Shown in pieces: positions 7,874 to 8,430 of a stretch of DNA of 8,430 bases. Each line of letters starts with the position of its first letter. Position 1 is the stretch's first letter. Made by a program: the position numbers and the translations under genes. Where the stretch lies: positions 1 to 8,430 of the forward strand of contig CACYEJ010000433.1 of assembly GCA_902773395.1 (NCBI GenBank), given 5' to 3'. The stretch is from an uncultured Ruminococcus sp. (GTDB lineage Bacteria > Bacillota_A > Clostridia > Oscillospirales > Acutalibacteraceae). Below the pieces are notes generated by a model. It was not told the DNA's origin. It saw only the letters and a list, made by a program, of their open reading frames with translations, and made no database searches.

Positions 7874-7911
7874 GTAATAAGCAGTTTTAAGTTAGTATTG
7901 TCATATTTCTT

Positions 7912-8250
7912 CTAATTCAACTCCTGTTTCTTCATCTTCTCCACCTCGTCATTCACATCGAGCAGGTCGTAGTGGGCGAGGCAGGTTTTGAAGCCGCGCT
8001 GGAACATGTCCTCGACGGCATCTCTGTAGGAAGGTTCCTGGCCGCGCTGCATCTGATGGACGTAGCCGGCCGAGAGGTTCGACAGCACAATGAGCGTTGT
8101 CGAAGCGTCGATCCTGTATTTGGCTATTATCTCGTTCAGCTTCAGCCGCAGCTCGTCGGTAGCTGGGCTGACGGCCTCCTGCTGACGTTTCAGGTCGTTA
8201 AGGATGTCGTCTGGTCCGATGTCTATATAATCTTTGAAATCTTTGTCCAT
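7912..8250 (-). CDS. Small protein of unknown function, 112 residues
   Basis: I do not recognise this protein. It appears soluble, mostly helical and rich in Asp, Glu and Lys, with one short hydrophobic stretch (TTLIVLSNLSAGYV, 56-69) too polar and short for a clear membrane helix. It has no cysteine cluster, no signal peptide and no obvious DNA-binding motif. The start is well fixed because an in-frame TAA lies directly before the ATG. Sampled rows are about 53-62% GC against the low-to-mid 40s in most of the genes downstream, so it probably has a different ancestry from the helicase-methyltransferase-Res block, although it lies only 38 bases upstream on the same strand and may be co-transcribed. 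The plus-strand open frame over the same stretch (7972-8271) is taken to be a GC-driven shadow. Confidence 0.72.
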   Translation of the reverse strand: MDKDFKDYIDIGPDDILNDLKRQQEAVSPATDELRLKLNEIIAKYRIDASTTLIVLSNLSAGYVHQMQRGQEPSYRDAVEDMFQRGFKTCLAHYDLLDVNDEVEKMKKQELN

Positions 8251-8272
8251 TTAGCTGGTTTTTCGTTTTAAG

Positions 8273-8317
8273 TTTCTCTGAAGAAAACCTCTGCGACACT
8301 TCGCAGCAAGCAGAGGT
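8273..8317 (-). promoter_or_regulatory. Leader with competing hairpins before the 112-codon gene
   Basis: Two structures share one strand segment. The larger pairs ACCTCTGC with GCAGAGGT (8310-8317 with 8287-8294; 8-base stem, 15-base loop). The smaller pairs CTGCGA with TCGCAG (8301-8306 with 8291-8296; 6-base stem, 4-base loop). They overlap at 8291-8294 and cannot form together. A third weak hairpin, TTTCT/AGAAA (8273-8286), follows at once, and the start codon lies 22 bases further on. On the transcript the larger stem is followed by UUUCUUC, so it could act as a weak terminator or attenuator. Pairing is seen; function is inferred. Confidence 0.4.
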
Positions 8318-8329
8318 GCACATTATTTT

Positions 8330-8368
8330 CTAAAATATAAAAAATGATGTATCAAACGCTATTGATAC
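8330..8368 (-). terminator. Intrinsic terminator of the gene entering from the right edge
   Basis: On the minus strand a perfect 7-base stem, GTATCAA/TTGATAC (8368-8362 with 8355-8349), with a 6-base loop is followed three bases later by TTTTTT and then TATATTTT. It begins 5 bases after the TAA of the right-edge gene. The stem is short and has few G-C pairs, so efficiency is uncertain, but position and T-run fit termination of that gene. Confidence 0.6.
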
Positions 8369-8372
8369 GGGG

Positions 8373-8430
8373 TTACACAGCCCCGCCGGCGTCGCCCTCT
8401 TCTGGGGTGCCGTCGGGGATGGTGATGTTC
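8373..8430 (-). CDS. C-terminal end of an unidentified gene, cut by the window edge
   Basis: The last 18 codons of an open frame read NITIPDGTPEEGDAGGAV and end in TAA at 8375-8373. The tail is acidic and rich in Gly, Pro, Glu and Asp, as in flexible protein ends. Very high local GC and third-position G/C bias agree with real coding sequence, and a terminator follows at once. Too little is visible to name the family. It is probably transcribed separately from the genes to its left. Confidence 0.55.
   Translation of the reverse strand, partial: NITIPDGTPEEGDAGGAV

Noticed and set aside
7613..7915. Plus-strand open frames over the helicase N-terminus
   Set aside because: They are antisense to the Walker A and motif Ia coding region of a clear helicase gene.
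7972..8271. 99-codon plus-strand open frame
   Set aside because: It is antisense to the 112-codon gene. High GC produces long stop-free shadows. The minus-strand frame fits operon direction and has a well-defined start.
8349..8361. Minus-strand promoter -7 box (TAGCGTTTG)
   Set aside because: It has three instead of two bases between TA and TTTG, no TTTG box at the right distance, and lies inside the terminator hairpin.

Overview
The window looks like a member of the Bacteroidota. The best support is a promoter near the left edge with the phylum's -33 TTTG and -7 TAxxTTTG boxes, together with A-rich translation starts that lack GGAGG-type Shine-Dalgarno sites. Genus cannot be fixed from this sequence; Prevotella or Bacteroides relatives would fit.

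Every convincing gene lies on the minus strand, so the biological order runs from high to low coordinates. Positions 8430-8373 hold the C-terminal end of a GC-rich gene entering from outside, followed by a hairpin plus T-run terminator (8330-8368). A short leader with competing hairpins (8273-8317) precedes a 112-codon gene of unknown function (8250-7912), which is also GC-rich. Then comes a tightly packed three-gene block. It encodes a 954-residue UvrD/PcrA-type helicase with a C-terminal RecB/AddB-like nuclease and a four-cysteine iron-sulfur signature (7873-5009), a 640-residue beta-class DNA adenine methyltransferase resembling type III Mod (5001-3079), and an 891-residue DEAH helicase with a C-terminal PD-(D/E)XK nuclease resembling type III Res (3074-399). 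The gaps inside this block are only 7 and 4 bases, so the three proteins are probably made from one transcript.

Downstream of Res, positions 1-398 hold no convincing gene. They contain a strong stem-loop (312-347), a cluster of short ATGTGA-type repeats (247-363), and a promoter (21-53) firing out of the left edge.

The likely overall function is defence against foreign DNA. Mod would mark host DNA, Mod plus Res would recognise, translocate along and cut unmarked DNA, and the helicase-nuclease could unwind and degrade the ends, in the manner of AddAB/RecBCD. Classical type III systems have only mod and res, so the helicase-nuclease as a third gene is the most interesting element. I do not know an established name for this exact combination. 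The centre of the methyltransferase gene is clearly AT-richer than its flanks, which suggests exchange of the specificity-determining part. A sharp GC change near 7912 suggests that the three-gene block was inserted beside host genes of different composition.
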